A stretch of DNA of 64,000 nt from Suttonella sp. R2A3 (GCF_021513215.1 NZ_CP090975.1:1419501-1483500), one strand, 5' to 3'. Counted from the first letter of the stretch, positions 24,160 to 34,399 are shown. Made by a program: numbers and translations. Notes: generated by a model not told the origin, from the sequence alone.

Positions 24160-27100
24160 CTACTGCCAGCGGCCGATGCCCTTAAATTTATCGACAAAAG
24201 CGGCGATTTTCTCGAACACACTTTGTTTTTTGGTTAAATACTCAGGATCAAGCGGGCCCATTTTTGGCAAGATTTTATTCAGCGCGGTGCCGTTTTCGCT
24301 GGCATAGCCTTTTTTCAGCGACGCTGAAATATAGCGCTTAGCTGCGTCATCATTTAAATCATTCTCTTGCACTAAGGCTTGCGCCTCATCATTCAGCTCG
24401 CCTTGGGCAAAGGTGTAAAACGCATCAATCACACTCGCAGCATCTTCTAGCGCATCAAGCTCGGTTTGGTTGATAAAAGCCATCACCAAATCTTCTTTCG
24501 CGCGGTTGTCTAAGCTGGCGCGGATAATGCGCCGCACTTCGTCTTTTAAATCATCCTTGGTTTTGAGCGCTTTGTTATGCTCGAAAATCAGCTCAAGGAT
24601 ATAGTCTAAGTTGATTTCTTGTGATTTCAGCAAATCCACTTCAAACACCACATCATCCCAATCCAGGCTAGATTGGCCTTCAGCCTCATTCGCTTTTTGC
24701 TGACGCTGCCAATCGCGGATGTCGTTATAGCTAGAGCGATAATCCTGCAGCGCACGCTCAGAAAGCACCGGAATAACCTTCAGCTTCTCAAGGTCTTCAT
24801 CTTCCAAATAATGCTCGTTTTTAAAAGCCTCCACTGCGTTTGCATCGTCTAAATCAACGCGTTGCAGCGCGCGCAAGCTGGTAAATTCATCGTAGTTCTG
24901 TAAGATATTTTCAATGCGCAAATACTCACCAAACAGCTTGGCATACGCTTTTTTGTCTTTTTCTCTCTCAATCTCGCTCGGATCAGGGAATCGGCTTGTC
25001 AGCTCTGTGACCACCTCGGTATAGCCACGCTTGGCTTGTCCAGTCGCGATATCGGTAAAGCCCTTGATGTATTCTTCAAAGCGCTTTTCTAACACCACAT
25101 TTCGCGTATTGCTCTCGCCAAACAAAGTGATCGCGTCAACGGTCGCTTGTTCAAGATCCCTAAAGGTGATGATATTGCCAAAGCTCTTGGTCGCATCATA
25201 AATGCGGTTGGTGCGCGAATACGCCTGAATCAAGCCGTGATAGCGCAGATTTTTATCGACAAACAAGGTATTTAGCTGCGGCGCATCAAAGCCAGTTAAG
25301 AACATCCCGACCACAATCAGCAAATCAATATCTTGGTTTTTAACCTTTTTCGCCAGATCGCGGTAATAATTCTGAAAACCTTTGCTATCAACGCTATAGC
25401 TTGTGCCGAACATCTCGTTGTAATCATTAATCGCTTTGCTTAAGAACTCTTTATTCGAGCTATTGAGCGCAGAAACCTCAAAGCCTTCATCGGGTATATC
25501 GCCGATCGCATCTTGCGTTTCATTCGCGGCAAAAGAAAAGATGGTCGCGATTTTCAGCGGCTTATCGCTATCTTGTTGCAGCCTATGTAGCGTTTCATAA
25601 TACAGCTTCGCCGCCTCAACGCTGCTCACAGCAAACATCGCGTTAAACCCTTTCGCACCAGGGTTTAAACGGTGCGTTTTTTGGCGGAATTTCGCTAATA
25701 CATACTGCGAGACTTCCTCAATCCGCTTAGGATGAAGCAGTGCTTTTTTGTTTTCAGCCGCGCTTAATTTTTCAACATTCTGCTCTTGCTCAAATTGCTT
25801 AAACTGCGGTCGCACATCGTTATAATCCACCTTAAACCGCAGCACCTTATCATCACGGATCGCATCGGTGATCACATAGCTATGCAGCTGTTCACCAAAC
25901 ACCGAGGCTGTGCTTTCGCTACCTAAGGCATTTTCAGGGAAAATCGGCGTGCCGGTAAAGCCAAATTGGTAGAATTGTTTAAACTTCTGCTTTAAATTCT
26001 TCTGCGCCTCGCCAAACTGACTGCGATGGCATTCATCAAAAATAAACACCACCTGCTGATCATACACCGGCAGGCTTTTTTCGCTTTTCATCAAATTATT
26101 GAGCTTTTGGATGGTGGTGACAATAATCTTATTATCATCTTTCATCAGATTCGCTTTCAGCCCAGCGGTGCTGTCTGAACCATTCACGCTATCGGGCGAA
26201 AAGCGCTGATATTCTTTCATCGTTTGGTAGTCGAGATCTTTGCGATCGACCACAAAAAACACCTTATCAATAAACTCCAGCTCGGTGGCAAGCCTTGCTG
26301 CTTTGAAGCTGGTGAGCGTTTTGCCGCTGCCTGTGGTGTGCCAAATATAGCCGCTGCCTTCATTCGTGCGCCATTTTTTCGCCTCGTACGCACTTTTGAT
26401 TTTCCACAAAATGCGCTCAGTAGCGGCAATTTGATACGGCCGCATCACCAAAAGCGTATCGCTCACATCAAACACCGTATATTGAAACAGCACATTGAGC
26501 AGGGTGTTTTTCTGGAAAAACGTCGCGGTAAAATCTTTTAAATCGACAATTAGCTTATTGTCCGATTTCGCCCAATTCATGGTGAAATCAAAGCTGTGTT
26601 TATCGCGTTTGGTGGTGTTGGCGAAATAGCGACTGTCTGTGCCGTTTGAGATCACAAACACCTGCAGGAATTTATACAACGAATTCTCGCTATTAAAGCT
26701 CTCTTTACTGTAGCGGTGAATCTGATTAAACGCCTCACGAATCGCCACGCCGCGTTTTTTCAGCTCAATCTGCACCAAAGGCAGGCCGTTGACCAAGATC
26801 GTCACATCATAGCGGTTAGCGTAGCTGCCGGTTTGCTCAAACTGCTTGATCACTTGCAGCTTATTGCGCACCAGGCTCTTTTTATCGAACAGATAAATGT
26901 TTTGAATTCGCCCATTATCAAACACAAAATCATGAATATAGTTATCATGCACTTTGCGCGTTTTCTCAACGATACCATCGCTGGGATGGTCTAAATACTC
27001 AACCACAAAGCGCTGCCATTCGCTGTTGCTAAAGCGTACTTTATTCAGCGCTTCAAGCTGCACGCGCACATTAGCAAGCATCTCTTGTGGGGTTTTGATG

Positions 27101-27255
27101 TTTGCCTGTTCATAGCCTTGATGCTGCAAATCCGCGATAAACTCGCGCTCAAGCTGATCCTCGTTTTGATACGTTTCTTGCGCCTGCCAATCGCGCTCGT
27201 AGCGATCGAGAATAATAAACTGATTACTTTCCGCGATGGTTTTGTAGCTATACAT
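24160..27255 (-). CDS. hsdR: type IC restriction enzyme HsdR subunit (EcoR124I-like)
   Basis: Restriction and translocation subunit of a type I R-M complex, 1031 residues against 1038 in EcoR124I, with near-identical runs such as [20 protein letters not shown]. The N-terminal nuclease has Asp150 and Glu164-x-Lys166, one position off EcoR124I Asp151/Glu165/Lys167. The SF2 motor follows: TTGSGKT (307-313), DECH (407-410), then [18 protein letters not shown] and QAYSRTNRI. The C-terminal helical region binds the methylase core. Last gene of the operon, 9 bp after rhuM/fic. All catalytic motifs are intact, so it should be active. Confidence 0.95.
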   Translation of the reverse strand: MYSYKTIAESNQFIILDRYERDWQAQETYQNEDQLEREFIADLQHQGYEQANIKTPQEMLANVRVQLEALNKVRFSNSEWQRFVVEYLDHPSDGIVEKTRKVHDNYIHDFVFDNGRIQNIYLFDKKSLVRNKLQVIKQFEQTGSYANRYDVTILVNGLPLVQIELKKRGVAIREAFNQIHRYSKESFNSENSLYKFLQVFVISNGTDSRYFANTTKRDKHSFDFTMNWAKSDNKLIVDLKDFTATFFQKNTLLNVLFQYTVFDVSDTLLVMRPYQIAATERILWKIKSAYEAKKWRTNEGSGYIWHTTGSGKTLTSFKAARLATELEFIDKVFFVVDRKDLDYQTMKEYQRFSPDSVNGSDSTAGLKANLMKDDNKIIVTTIQKLNNLMKSEKSLPVYDQQVVFIFDECHRSQFGEAQKNLKQKFKQFYQFGFTGTPIFPENALGSESTASVFGEQLHSYVITDAIRDDKVLRFKVDYNDVRPQFKQFEQEQNVEKLSAAENKKALLHPKRIEEVSQYVLAKFRQKTHRLNPGAKGFNAMFAVSSVEAAKLYYETLHRLQQDSDKPLKIATIFSFAANETQDAIGDIPDEGFEVSALNSSNKEFLSKAINDYNEMFGTSYSVDSKGFQNYYRDLAKKVKNQDIDLLIVVGMFLTGFDAPQLNTLFVDKNLRYHGLIQAYSRTNRIYDATKSFGNIITFRDLEQATVDAITLFGESNTRNVVLEKRFEEYIKGFTDIATGQAKRGYTEVVTELTSRFPDPSEIEREKDKKAYAKLFGEYLRIENILQNYDEFTSLRALQRVDLDDANAVEAFKNEHYLEDEDLEKLKVIPVLSERALQDYRSSYNDIRDWQRQQKANEAEGQSSLDWDDVVFEVDLLKSQEINLDYILELIFEHNKALKTKDDLKDEVRRIIRASLDNRAKEDLVMAFINQTELDALEDAASVIDAFYTFAQGELNDEAQALVQENDLNDDAAKRYISASLKKGYASENGTALNKILPKMGPLDPEYLTKKQSVFEKIAAFVDKFKGIGRWQ

Positions 27256-27264
27256 AGGTCTGTA

Positions 27265-28272
27265 TCACTCATCTTCTTTTAGTAAAATAAAATGTTCTAT
27301 GAGCCGAATCATTAATGTTTTTTGTTTGGGCAAGCTTTCAGCAACCAATAGCGCAAGCGCAACCAATGTGTTGTCATTAATAAGCTGCTCAACTGGCTTG
27401 GCTAAAAACTGCCGATTTAACTGTAGATACCATAAAAATAAAAAAGCACCGCTGCGTTTGTTGCCATCAGAAAGTGGATGATTCTTTATCACAAGATACA
27501 GCAAATGTGCCGCTCGACTTGCTATATTGGGATAGAATAATTCGCCAGCAAAACCTTGCTCTATGCTTGCCATGGCGGAGGCTAAACCATCACCACGCAC
27601 ATGCCCAAACAGTTCAGAAGCTTCACCTTTAGCCATTAAGTCTTTTTTTAACTTGGCAATAGCAGCCAAAGCATCATTATAAGAAATGGCGCACATGCTT
27701 GTGTGTTGGGTGTTATTGTCAGATAAACTTTGCTCGTCATAGCGCTGTAACAAACTCCAACTGCGTGCATACTCGCTAATAACCGACAGCACCACCGCAC
27801 CATCGTTACTGACCAGCTCTTGGTTAGCTAAAGTCTGCCTGAGTAAGTTAACAATTTGTTCAAACTCGATCCCTTGCTCTTTTAAGCGATGCTGATTGAG
27901 CGTATAACCCTCAACCAAATGCTGCTTCAAAATGCGTGTTGCCCATTGACGAAATTGCACGCCCAAAGCCGACTTTACTCGGTAGCCGACCGATATAATC
28001 ACATCTAGATTATAGTGCTGCGTTTGATAGGTTTTACCATCATCAGCAGTACGTGCAAATTTTGCACATACTGCATGACGCTCTAGCTCACCTTCCTTAA
28101 AGACATTATTGATATGCTTGGTAATCACCGAGCGTTCACGACCAAACAGTTCGCACAGTTGGTCTTGTGCCAGCCACACCGTATCATCATTAAAGGCAAC
28201 TTTTAGCTCAACCTGGTTATCGTCACTGGTAAAAATCTCAACCTGCTCAACATGGGTTTTTAGAGTGCTCAT
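27265..28272 (-). CDS. RhuM-Fic/Doc fusion protein in the hsd operon
   Basis: A 335-residue protein joining an N-terminal RhuM-type domain (about 1-135; TVWLAQDQLCELFGRERSVI resembles a winged-helix DNA-binding module) to a C-terminal Fic/Doc domain. The Fic motif HPLSDGNKRSGA (265-276) keeps His265, the acidic residue, Gly, Asn-Lys-Arg, with Leu where Phe is usual; it would transfer a nucleotide or phosphate to a protein. RhuM proteins are commonly annotated as virulence-related and recur inside type I R-M operons, but their job there is unknown. It starts one base after the upstream remnant ORF. Confidence 0.85.
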   Translation of the reverse strand: MSTLKTHVEQVEIFTSDDNQVELKVAFNDDTVWLAQDQLCELFGRERSVITKHINNVFKEGELERHAVCAKFARTADDGKTYQTQHYNLDVIISVGYRVKSALGVQFRQWATRILKQHLVEGYTLNQHRLKEQGIEFEQIVNLLRQTLANQELVSNDGAVVLSVISEYARSWSLLQRYDEQSLSDNNTQHTSMCAISYNDALAAIAKLKKDLMAKGEASELFGHVRGDGLASAMASIEQGFAGELFYPNIASRAAHLLYLVIKNHPLSDGNKRSGAFLFLWYLQLNRQFLAKPVEQLINDNTLVALALLVAESLPKQKTLMIRLIEHFILLKEDE

Positions 28273-28273
28273 C

Positions 28274-28468
28274 CTATGCCTTTGCTTCTTCAGGTTTTGG
28301 GAAGCTCAACAGCGCATCGAGGTAGTATTCGTATTGCTTTTGCCGCAGCTCGATCTCTCGCGGTAAACCTTCATTTTGGTAAGCGTATTTCGCGTTCAAT
28401 TGCCTCATATGCTTAGCTAAAGTGATCGCAATTTTAGTTTCGACTATCGCTATTGCAGTATCTGCCAT
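28274..28468 (-). CDS. 64-residue ORF ending in an hsdS 3' remnant
   Basis: The first 32 residues match nothing I recognise. From about residue 33 the sequence [17 protein letters not shown] repeats the C-terminus of HsdS (29584-30810), and the DNA agrees at 74 of 82 positions. It most likely is the tail of an older hsdS left when the present hsdS-prrC pair was inserted. Its stop lies one base before the rhuM/fic ATG, the same spacing hsdS has to prrC, consistent with an ancestral hsdS-rhuM junction. It starts 4 bp after prrC; whether it is translated is unknown. Confidence 0.6.
   Translation of the reverse strand: MADTAIAIVETKIAITLAKHMRQLNAKYAYQNEGLPREIELRQKQYEYYLDALLSFPKPEEAKA
28291..28372 (-). 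repeat. direct repeat, copy A (hsdS 3' remnant)
   Basis: 82 bp matching 29601-29682 at 74 positions without gaps, including a 34-bp identical block at 28321-28354. The two copies lie in the same orientation 1,310 bp apart and enclose prrC. Confidence 0.92.
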
Positions 28469-28472
28469 AGTG

Positions 28473-29582
28473 CTACTCCATGTTATGCCAAAAACTATAC
28501 GTTTCTAACAAGTGCTGCAGCAAAAAGTTAACTATTTGTTGTTCTGGAGCACTTGGCGAAGCTGGTGTTTCGCTGGGTAATGTAGAGTGACTTGTAAATT
28601 GGATGATGCGATTGTAGTAATTATTTTTATCATCTGGCAATAGCTCAGACCACTTCGGATATCCCAAAAAACTCGCAGTTTTTTCATACAAATTGCGCAA
28701 CAATATAAAATGATATCTTTCTATTTCGTTGTCTGAAATTGCTTTTTTAAGTATTTTAATTAAATGTAAATGATAAGAAAAACTTTTGTTTGAATCACCA
28801 TATTTTGTATTAAGTTCATATGTACCATTTGCATGACGCTCTAACAAATAGCACCCTTCTTTTTTCCCTTTTTTATTTAGCTCCAGCTCTTTATAGAGTA
28901 CATTGTAGAATAGTGGATTATGTGTTGTGATTAAAAATTTTAACCTAGATTGAGATGAATTAATCACTTCTGACAGATTAAATGCAAGCTCGATCAAATG
29001 GTTTTGGTCGAGCGAACTCACAGGGTCATCAATAAAAATATGCTCCAGATGGTCAAACTGACTTGTCCCCCTTTCATCTTCTTTATTTAACACACTAATA
29101 ACTTCACTTAGTAGCGTATAAAAAAAGCTCCAAATAAAATTACTTTCTTCACCCCTAGAGATTTTTAGGTCGTCAGATGTCTCATCATCACCATGTTGCA
29201 GTGTAAAGGTTACCTCTGAAAAATCATCATTGAAGCGTGGCGTTAAATTCTTATCGACATATTTCTGAAAATTATTAACAACTTCTTGATCTAGCCCTTG
29301 ATCTTTGAGCATCCATTGCGTAAAAATATTGCGATGAATTTTTAGCAGAGGTGAAGCCGAGTCATTATCCCAATAAAATAAATCCTCCGTAAGCGCGTTG
29401 TAATACAGTATGTTACGATACCCCAACTCATTATTATTAGACTCCAATGACCTAGACGCAACAAGTTCTGTGTATTCACGCGATAACCGTGTTTTACCTG
29501 TGCCGTTAAAAGCATAGATAAGCTGTACTTTTTTGTCTGAGTTTCTTAGTTGCTGTGCAATTTCCTTTAGTGTGCTGCTCAT
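28473..29582 (-). CDS. prrC: anticodon nuclease PrrC
   Basis: Cleaves tRNA-Lys at the anticodon to halt translation when the partner type IC R-M enzyme is disabled, in E. coli by the T4 Stp peptide. 369 residues (E. coli PrrC 396). ABC-type NTPase: Walker A AFNGTGKT (24-31), signature SRGEES (142-147), Walker B with DDPVSSLD (185-192), His221 switch. The PrrC-specific box [15 protein letters not shown] (260-274) precedes the nuclease residues Arg296, Glu300 and His332, whose 4- and 32-residue spacing equals Arg320/Glu324/His356 of E. coli. It sits between hsdS and hsdR as in the prr locus, with a 1-bp gap after hsdS. AT-rich. Confidence 0.92.
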   Translation of the reverse strand: MSSTLKEIAQQLRNSDKKVQLIYAFNGTGKTRLSREYTELVASRSLESNNNELGYRNILYYNALTEDLFYWDNDSASPLLKIHRNIFTQWMLKDQGLDQEVVNNFQKYVDKNLTPRFNDDFSEVTFTLQHGDDETSDDLKISRGEESNFIWSFFYTLLSEVISVLNKEDERGTSQFDHLEHIFIDDPVSSLDQNHLIELAFNLSEVINSSQSRLKFLITTHNPLFYNVLYKELELNKKGKKEGCYLLERHANGTYELNTKYGDSNKSFSYHLHLIKILKKAISDNEIERYHFILLRNLYEKTASFLGYPKWSELLPDDKNNYYNRIIQFTSHSTLPSETPASPSAPEQQIVNFLLQHLLETYSFWHNME

Positions 29583-29583
29583 T

Positions 29584-30810
29584 TTACGTCTCTATTTTCT
29601 CAGGTTCAGGGAAGTTCAATAACGCATCACGGTAGTATTCGTATTGCTTTTGCCGCAGCTCGATTTCTCGCGGTAAACCTTCGCTGATGGAGTTTGTGAG
29701 GGTGTCGAAATTGTCTAGGATGGAAATAATACGTTGTTGCTCAGAAATGGAAGGAACTGGAAAGCGGTATTCCATTATTTTGGGTTTGTTTCCACGAGGC
29801 ATTTTTGCACCTTTAGCGTGGCGCATGTTGTACGCAAAAAACTTATCATCAGCTAAGACTTGGTACAGATAGCTTGGAATAATGGATGGATCTTTGGCGC
29901 GAACAGCGAGCACATCACCATTTGTACCGCCTTCACGATCTGCTTGCCATATTTTCTTTAAATAAGGTCTGATATTCCCTATCAAAATATCCTCGGTATT
30001 GTATTTAGTTAAATTACCATTAGTAGGAACGTGTTCAGATGGTTTTTTGCCAGCTCGATTTTGTAGAAGACTATCAACGCTTACATAGTTAGATTCATTA
30101 AGTTTTTCAAAGTTAATGCGGTCTTTTGAGTATTTAGCTACTTCCCCCAAAGTTTTCCACTCGACCTCATCATCTTCAAAGGTAAGTAATTTATCACGGT
30201 AGTAGTTGTATTGTTTTTCGCGTGCGCTAAGCTCATTGGTAAGCTCATTGGTAAGCTCATTGGTAAGCTCGGTAAAGGTATCCAAAATCCGCACAATTTC
30301 TTCTTGGACAGCAAGCGGTGGGATGGGGATTTCAAATTTTTTAAAGCCATTCATATCCACTGAGGCAAAGCTAGATTGTGTCGTATTCCTTTTGCACCAT
30401 TCAGCAAGTTTAAAGCAGTAATAAAAAATAAATTTAATTACAAATTGTTCGCTGTATTTATTTTTTAAACTTAAATTTGTAAATCTTTGATTCGATAAAT
30501 ATGGCACTGTAACAAGCGCGTGAACACCTATAGTTGCAGAAGTAGCAATGATTATTGAATTTTCAGGGAACAGCTTTCCACCTTTAATGCCAGTTTCAGC
30601 AACCTTCTGAGTAGAGTCATTTAATATTTGGCCATTCTCTCTTATATCTTCCATTCTAAACCAAGGGATTGTGCCATTTTCCCAGTATTCTTTTTTCTTC
30701 TTAGATGGTGTATAGCCATTTTTTAAATTAAAAATTTCTTCAACGGGTTGCCATTCAACCTTAACACCCTCAAGTAGCCGATCTAAAAATCCTAAGGTCT
30801 GCATGCTCAA
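29584..30810 (-). CDS. hsdS: type IC specificity subunit HsdS
   Basis: Determines the DNA target of both methylation and restriction. 408 residues: target-recognition domain 1 (about 20-150), central conserved region (about 170-220), domain 2 (about 225-365) and a C-terminal conserved region ending …FPEPEKIET. The central region has TEL followed by three TNEL units; in the EcoR124 family such 4-residue repeats set the spacer length between the two half-sites. Both recognition domains are AT-rich, as expected of exchangeable modules. Overlaps hsdM by 4 bp; prrC starts one base after its stop. The target sequence cannot be read from the protein. Confidence 0.93.
   Translation of the reverse strand: MSMQTLGFLDRLLEGVKVEWQPVEEIFNLKNGYTPSKKKKEYWENGTIPWFRMEDIRENGQILNDSTQKVAETGIKGGKLFPENSIIIATSATIGVHALVTVPYLSNQRFTNLSLKNKYSEQFVIKFIFYYCFKLAEWCKRNTTQSSFASVDMNGFKKFEIPIPPLAVQEEIVRILDTFTELTNELTNELTNELSAREKQYNYYRDKLLTFEDDEVEWKTLGEVAKYSKDRINFEKLNESNYVSVDSLLQNRAGKKPSEHVPTNGNLTKYNTEDILIGNIRPYLKKIWQADREGGTNGDVLAVRAKDPSIIPSYLYQVLADDKFFAYNMRHAKGAKMPRGNKPKIMEYRFPVPSISEQQRIISILDNFDTLTNSISEGLPREIELRQKQYEYYRDALLNFPEPEKIET
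29601..29682 (-). repeat. direct repeat, copy B (3' end of hsdS)
   Basis: The intact counterpart of copy A at 28291-28372, encoding the HsdS C-terminal conserved helix. Recombination between the copies would delete prrC and join the body of hsdS to the downstream tail in frame. Confidence 0.92.
30229..30264 (-). repeat. three 12-bp tandem repeats in hsdS
   Basis: Three perfect copies of AAGCTCATTGGT, then a partial AAGCTCGGT, encoding TEL(TNEL)x3 on the minus strand. A unit of 12 bp keeps the frame, so gain or loss changes the protein by four residues. Confidence 0.95.
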
Positions 30811-32378
30811 CCCTCTATGCTGCTGCGATCAGCGGCCTCGATCTCGGCAACGATTGCGTCAATTTCGCTGCGCAGTCGGCTGATGTTGGTTACCGTTTCA
30901 GCAAGTTCGGCATTGAGTTCGGTGATGTTAATTTTTTCGCGGGTGTCTTTCGGCGCAACATAGGCGCTGACTGAGAGGTTGTAGTCGTTATCTCTAATCG
31001 TTTCAAGGCTGACCGATTGCGCGATATGATTAACGTCTTCTTTGTCGGTAAACAGCGCTAAGATGCGTGCGATATGGTCGTTGGTGAGAACGTTATTATT
31101 GGTTTCTTTTTTGAAAAAGTCTTCGCCGCTGGCGTCAATAAACAGGGTATCGCTGTCGGGTTTCTTTTTCGAGAGCACCAAGATATTTACCGCAATTGAT
31201 GTGCCGAAAAAGAGATTCGGCGCGAGTGAGATCACGCTTTCAACGTGGTTATTTTCAATCAGGTATTCGCGGATCTTTTGCTCAGCGCCGCCGCGGTAAA
31301 AGATGCCGGGAAAGCAAACGATCGCCGCGCGTCCTTTAGCGGATAAGTAGTTCAGCGCGTGCAGCACAAAGGCAAAATCGGCTTTTGATTTGGGCGCTAA
31401 TACGCCAGCTGGGGCAAAGCGCTCGTCATTAATCAACGTGGGGTCGTCGCTGCCGATCCATTTCACCGAATAAGGTGGATTGGAGACGATTGCATCAAAG
31501 GGCTTGTCAGCGGCAAAATGCGGGTTAAGCAAGGTGTTATCGAGCTGGATGTTGAATTTGTCGTAGTTGATGTTGTGCAAAAACATATTCATACGCGCGA
31601 GGTTATACGTGGTGTGGTTGATCTCTTGCCCAAAAAAGCCTTCTTCGATGATGTGGTGGTCAAAATGCTTTTTCGCTTGTAAGAGCAGCGAGCCTGAGCC
31701 GCAGGCTGGATCATAAATCTTATTGATCGATTCTTGGCCGTGCATCACAATCTGAGCGAGCAGTTTAGAGACATGCTGTGGGGTGAAGAATTCACCACCG
31801 GATTTGCCGGCGTTTGATGCGTAGTTTGAAATCAGAAATTCATACGCATCGCCAAAGAGATCAATCTCATTGGCTTCAAAATCGCCGAAATCAATGCCAG
31901 CGATGCCTTTGAGCACTGCGGCTAAGCGGGTGTTTTTGTCTTTGACTGTGTTGCCTAAGCGTCGGCTGGTGGTGTCGAAGTCGGCGAATAAGCCTTTGAT
32001 GTCGGTTTCAGATGCGTAGCCGTTGGCTGAGTTTTCTATATCGGCAAAGATGTTGGCGAGGTCGGTGTTGAGGTTGTCGTTGGTATTCGCGCTCGCGGCA
32101 ACGTTAGCAAAAAGCTGCGATGGGTAAATAAAATAGCCTTTGGTTTTGATCGCATCATCTTTGATCGCTTCCAGTCGGCTGTCATCGTCTTTTAGCTTGG
32201 CGTACATTGCCGCGTCTCCGCCGCCTATATAGGTGGCAAAATTCTCGCTGATATAACGATAAAAAAGCGTGCCGAGCACATATTGCTTAAAATCCCAGCC
32301 ATCGACTGAACCACGAACGTCGTTGGCGATTTTCCATATTTGACGCTGCAGCGCGTCGCGTTGTTGGGTGCTGGTCAT
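30807..32378 (-). CDS. hsdM: type IC DNA methyltransferase HsdM
   Basis: Adenine-N6 methyltransferase subunit; with HsdS it protects host DNA, and with HsdR it completes the restriction complex. 523 residues. The N-terminal helical domain includes [18 protein letters not shown]; the SAM motif DPACGSG is at 223-229 and the catalytic NPPY at 300-303; the C-terminal helix bundle contacts HsdS. AAGGATC precedes the ATG. First gene of the hsdM-hsdS-prrC-remnant-rhuM/fic-hsdR operon, overlapping hsdS by 4 bp. Confidence 0.95.
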   Translation of the reverse strand: MTSTQQRDALQRQIWKIANDVRGSVDGWDFKQYVLGTLFYRYISENFATYIGGGDAAMYAKLKDDDSRLEAIKDDAIKTKGYFIYPSQLFANVAASANTNDNLNTDLANIFADIENSANGYASETDIKGLFADFDTTSRRLGNTVKDKNTRLAAVLKGIAGIDFGDFEANEIDLFGDAYEFLISNYASNAGKSGGEFFTPQHVSKLLAQIVMHGQESINKIYDPACGSGSLLLQAKKHFDHHIIEEGFFGQEINHTTYNLARMNMFLHNINYDKFNIQLDNTLLNPHFAADKPFDAIVSNPPYSVKWIGSDDPTLINDERFAPAGVLAPKSKADFAFVLHALNYLSAKGRAAIVCFPGIFYRGGAEQKIREYLIENNHVESVISLAPNLFFGTSIAVNILVLSKKKPDSDTLFIDASGEDFFKKETNNNVLTNDHIARILALFTDKEDVNHIAQSVSLETIRDNDYNLSVSAYVAPKDTREKINITELNAELAETVTNISRLRSEIDAIVAEIEAADRSSIEG

Positions 32379-32831
32379 GGCGATCCTTTATTCGTTTTGC
32401 AGCTTAAGCTGATTATTCACGAGCGCTGTTTTTAAGCGCATTTTATTGCCCTAGAGTGTAGCATATCGGGCATCAATTAACGTCTTGAGATAGCAATCTT
32501 TTAAGCGCCTCATGGCAAAGACGGCGCAGTGGACTTTGCGCGCATTGCCTGCCAATATGTGAGGCTCAATAACTGATAAGATCGCGCGATGCTCATCAAA
32601 CCCACACCAGATACATCAGAAGACGCTTTACTCCGGTTTGTGCATGATTGGGTGAAGCTATATGCGGCACAGCCGGGCGTTGTCACAGTTGGCTTTTAAG
32701 TTCTACGCCACATGTATGGCAGAATTTTGTATTAGCGCTTGTATTGATGATACGAGCGCTAATTTTTTAGTAAAAGATGGTGGTTTGATTGGGTTTTACA
32801 CAGATCCAGTGCCAAACGTGCTCATTAACGT
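32379..32831. other. gap with probable decayed coding sequence
   Basis: These 453 bp hold the hsdM promoter side and, on the plus strand, two protein-like fragments in different frames: about 32509-32577 (…GKDGAVDFARIACQYVRLNN, stop) and ATG 32589 to TAA 32697-32699 (36 codons, starting MLIKPTPDTSEDALL). A plus-strand terminator follows. I read this as a decayed plus-strand gene at the edge of the island; no family recognised. Confidence 0.45.
32731..32769 (+). terminator. strong plus-strand terminator
   Basis: ATTAGCGCTTGTA (32731-32743) pairs with TACGAGCGCTAAT (32751-32763) with one wobble position, then a run of T. No intact plus-strand gene precedes it, which supports a decayed gene upstream. 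Confidence 0.8.
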
Positions 32832-33122
32832 TTAATCTAGCTTCCGTCGAACAAAATCGTCCCACTCATTGATGGCATTTTGAGCTGCCTTTTTGTGGTT
32901 AGCGATAGCTTCTTGTTGCTCTTCGATAAAGCGATTAATGCAAGAGAGATAGTCTTCAACTTCTGAATTGAATCGATCTTCTTGCCATTGTGTATCAAAT
33001 TGATAAGGTTTATTGGGCTCAAAGCATGTGTGGCTTGGCGTGACTATATGGGCGTGTGCTGGTAGCGCTGTTGTCATACCAAGAATGCCGATACTAAATA
33101 GTAGATTTTTAGAGAGCTGCAT
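32832..33122 (-). CDS. small secreted protein, uncharacterised family
   Basis: A 96-residue protein with an N-terminal signal peptide (hydrophobic stretch then ALPAHAHI, likely cut after AHA). The mature part has two cysteines, in HTCFEPNKPY and YLSCINRFI, which could form a disulfide, then a long charged helix (FIEEQQEAIANHKKAAQNAI). I know similar uncharacterised exported proteins but no function. It has its own promoter: TATAAT on the minus strand about 25-45 bp upstream, and AAAGGAAA as ribosome site. Confidence 0.75.
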   Translation of the reverse strand: MQLSKNLLFSIGILGMTTALPAHAHIVTPSHTCFEPNKPYQFDTQWQEDRFNSEVEDYLSCINRFIEEQQEAIANHKKAAQNAINEWDDFVRRKLD

Positions 33123-33235
33123 TATTTTTATTTCCTTTTTGCTTGAATGCTAAATTATAGCTTAATAAGTAATGAGTTAGACGATGAAAAAAAGGCAATC
33201 TGTACGACACAGCTGGGTGTAATCATATTTAGCGC

Positions 33236-34399
33236 TTAAGCGGCGTTATGTGTGTCTGTGTCGGATGATTGTTCGTTTTCGGGCTTGATGCGTCCGGTGA
33301 AAATCAGCAGTACATACGCGGCTAAGCCAAGGGCGGCGAGCGCAAATAGATAATGCAGGTTGGCGCTGATCGGTGCGTTCATTTGGTTAAAATGCACGCC
33401 GGCTTGAATCGCTGCGGTGCTTGGGGTCAGCCAACGCAAAATCAGCAGCGCGTCGGGCATGACTTCCAGCGGCCAGGAATAGCCGCTTAAAAAGAACAGT
33501 GGCAGCGAGCTGAAGGTGAGGATTTGCAGCGCGCGCTCGCGCACCTTAAACCATAAGCCGAGCAGGCAGCCGAGGGAGGCGACCGTTGGTGAGAATAGGG
33601 TAATCAGCAGCAGGTTGCCGAGCGGATTGCCGCCGTGAGCATAGCCTTGGACCATAAAGATCCAGCCGGTGTAAAACACCACCATAATCATATTAATGAT
33701 TGATAGCGCAGCGATGCGTCCTGCCCAGCCTGAGGGCGTGGCGGTCACGCGGCGTTGCTCGGTGAGCGTACCGATAAAGAGCGCCGCACCAATCAGCAGC
33801 GTCTGCTGCAAAATCAGCCAGGACACCGCAGGCACAACATAATTGCCGTAGCCTTCATTGGGGTTGTAGCGCGGATTGATTATTAGCGGTACAGGATCGC
33901 GCAATACATTGGCTTGCGCTGTGCTCAAACCTTGGGCGGCAAAGCGCGTGAGCTCGATGCCGGCAGATACTGTGCCAGTCGCGCCAAGAATACCGGTGAG
34001 CGCTGATTTACCGAGCAATAAATATGCCGAATTCACGTTCACCTCAAGCGCTGCTGGGTTGCCGAGGGTAATCGCGCGGCTTAAACCACTTGGGATGACC
34101 ACGTAGCCGTCAATCTCGCGCCGAACCAGCGCTTGATAGGCGCTGCGTTGGTCGTTAAGCGGTTGCAGCTCGGTGTATGGGCTCGCGTTGATAAAGCGCT
34201 GGATTTGTCGTGAAAGTGTGGATTTGTCTTGATCGACGATGCCGATTTGCGTTTCATAGATCAGCTGGGTGGAATACGGCCAAGGGTAATAAAAGCCGTA
34301 GAGGATGGGCGCTAAGATCAGCATCAAAATCATCGCCTTGTCGCGCGCGATCAGGCCTAAGGTGTGGATGAAACTGGCGCGGAAACCGTTACGGGTCAT
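33236..34399 (-). CDS. ABC-2 type permease, second of pair
   Basis: A 387-residue inner-membrane subunit of the ABC-2 exporter family (YhhJ-like). One membrane helix near residues 20-38, a large periplasmic domain (about 50-190) and five or six helices in the C-terminal half. It overlaps the preceding permease by one base. The two would make a heterodimeric channel working with the HlyD and TolC proteins upstream, probably exporting a drug or similar molecule. No ATP-binding subunit gene is in the cassette. Confidence 0.85.
   Translation of the reverse strand: MTRNGFRASFIHTLGLIARDKAMILMLILAPILYGFYYPWPYSTQLIYETQIGIVDQDKSTLSRQIQRFINASPYTELQPLNDQRSAYQALVRREIDGYVVIPSGLSRAITLGNPAALEVNVNSAYLLLGKSALTGILGATGTVSAGIELTRFAAQGLSTAQANVLRDPVPLIINPRYNPNEGYGNYVVPAVSWLILQQTLLIGAALFIGTLTEQRRVTATPSGWAGRIAALSIINMIMVVFYTGWIFMVQGYAHGGNPLGNLLLITLFSPTVASLGCLLGLWFKVRERALQILTFSSLPLFFLSGYSWPLEVMPDALLILRWLTPSTAAIQAGVHFNQMNAPISANLHYLFALAALGLAAYVLLIFTGRIKPENEQSSDTDTHNAA

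Noticed and set aside
30229-30264. Short tandem repeats as a possible CRISPR array
   Set aside because: The units are contiguous 12-bp copies inside hsdS with no spacers; they are the known TNEL-type linker repeats.
32589-32699. 36-codon plus-strand ORF as an independent gene
   Set aside because: No ribosome site and no recognisable family; treated as part of a decayed region.
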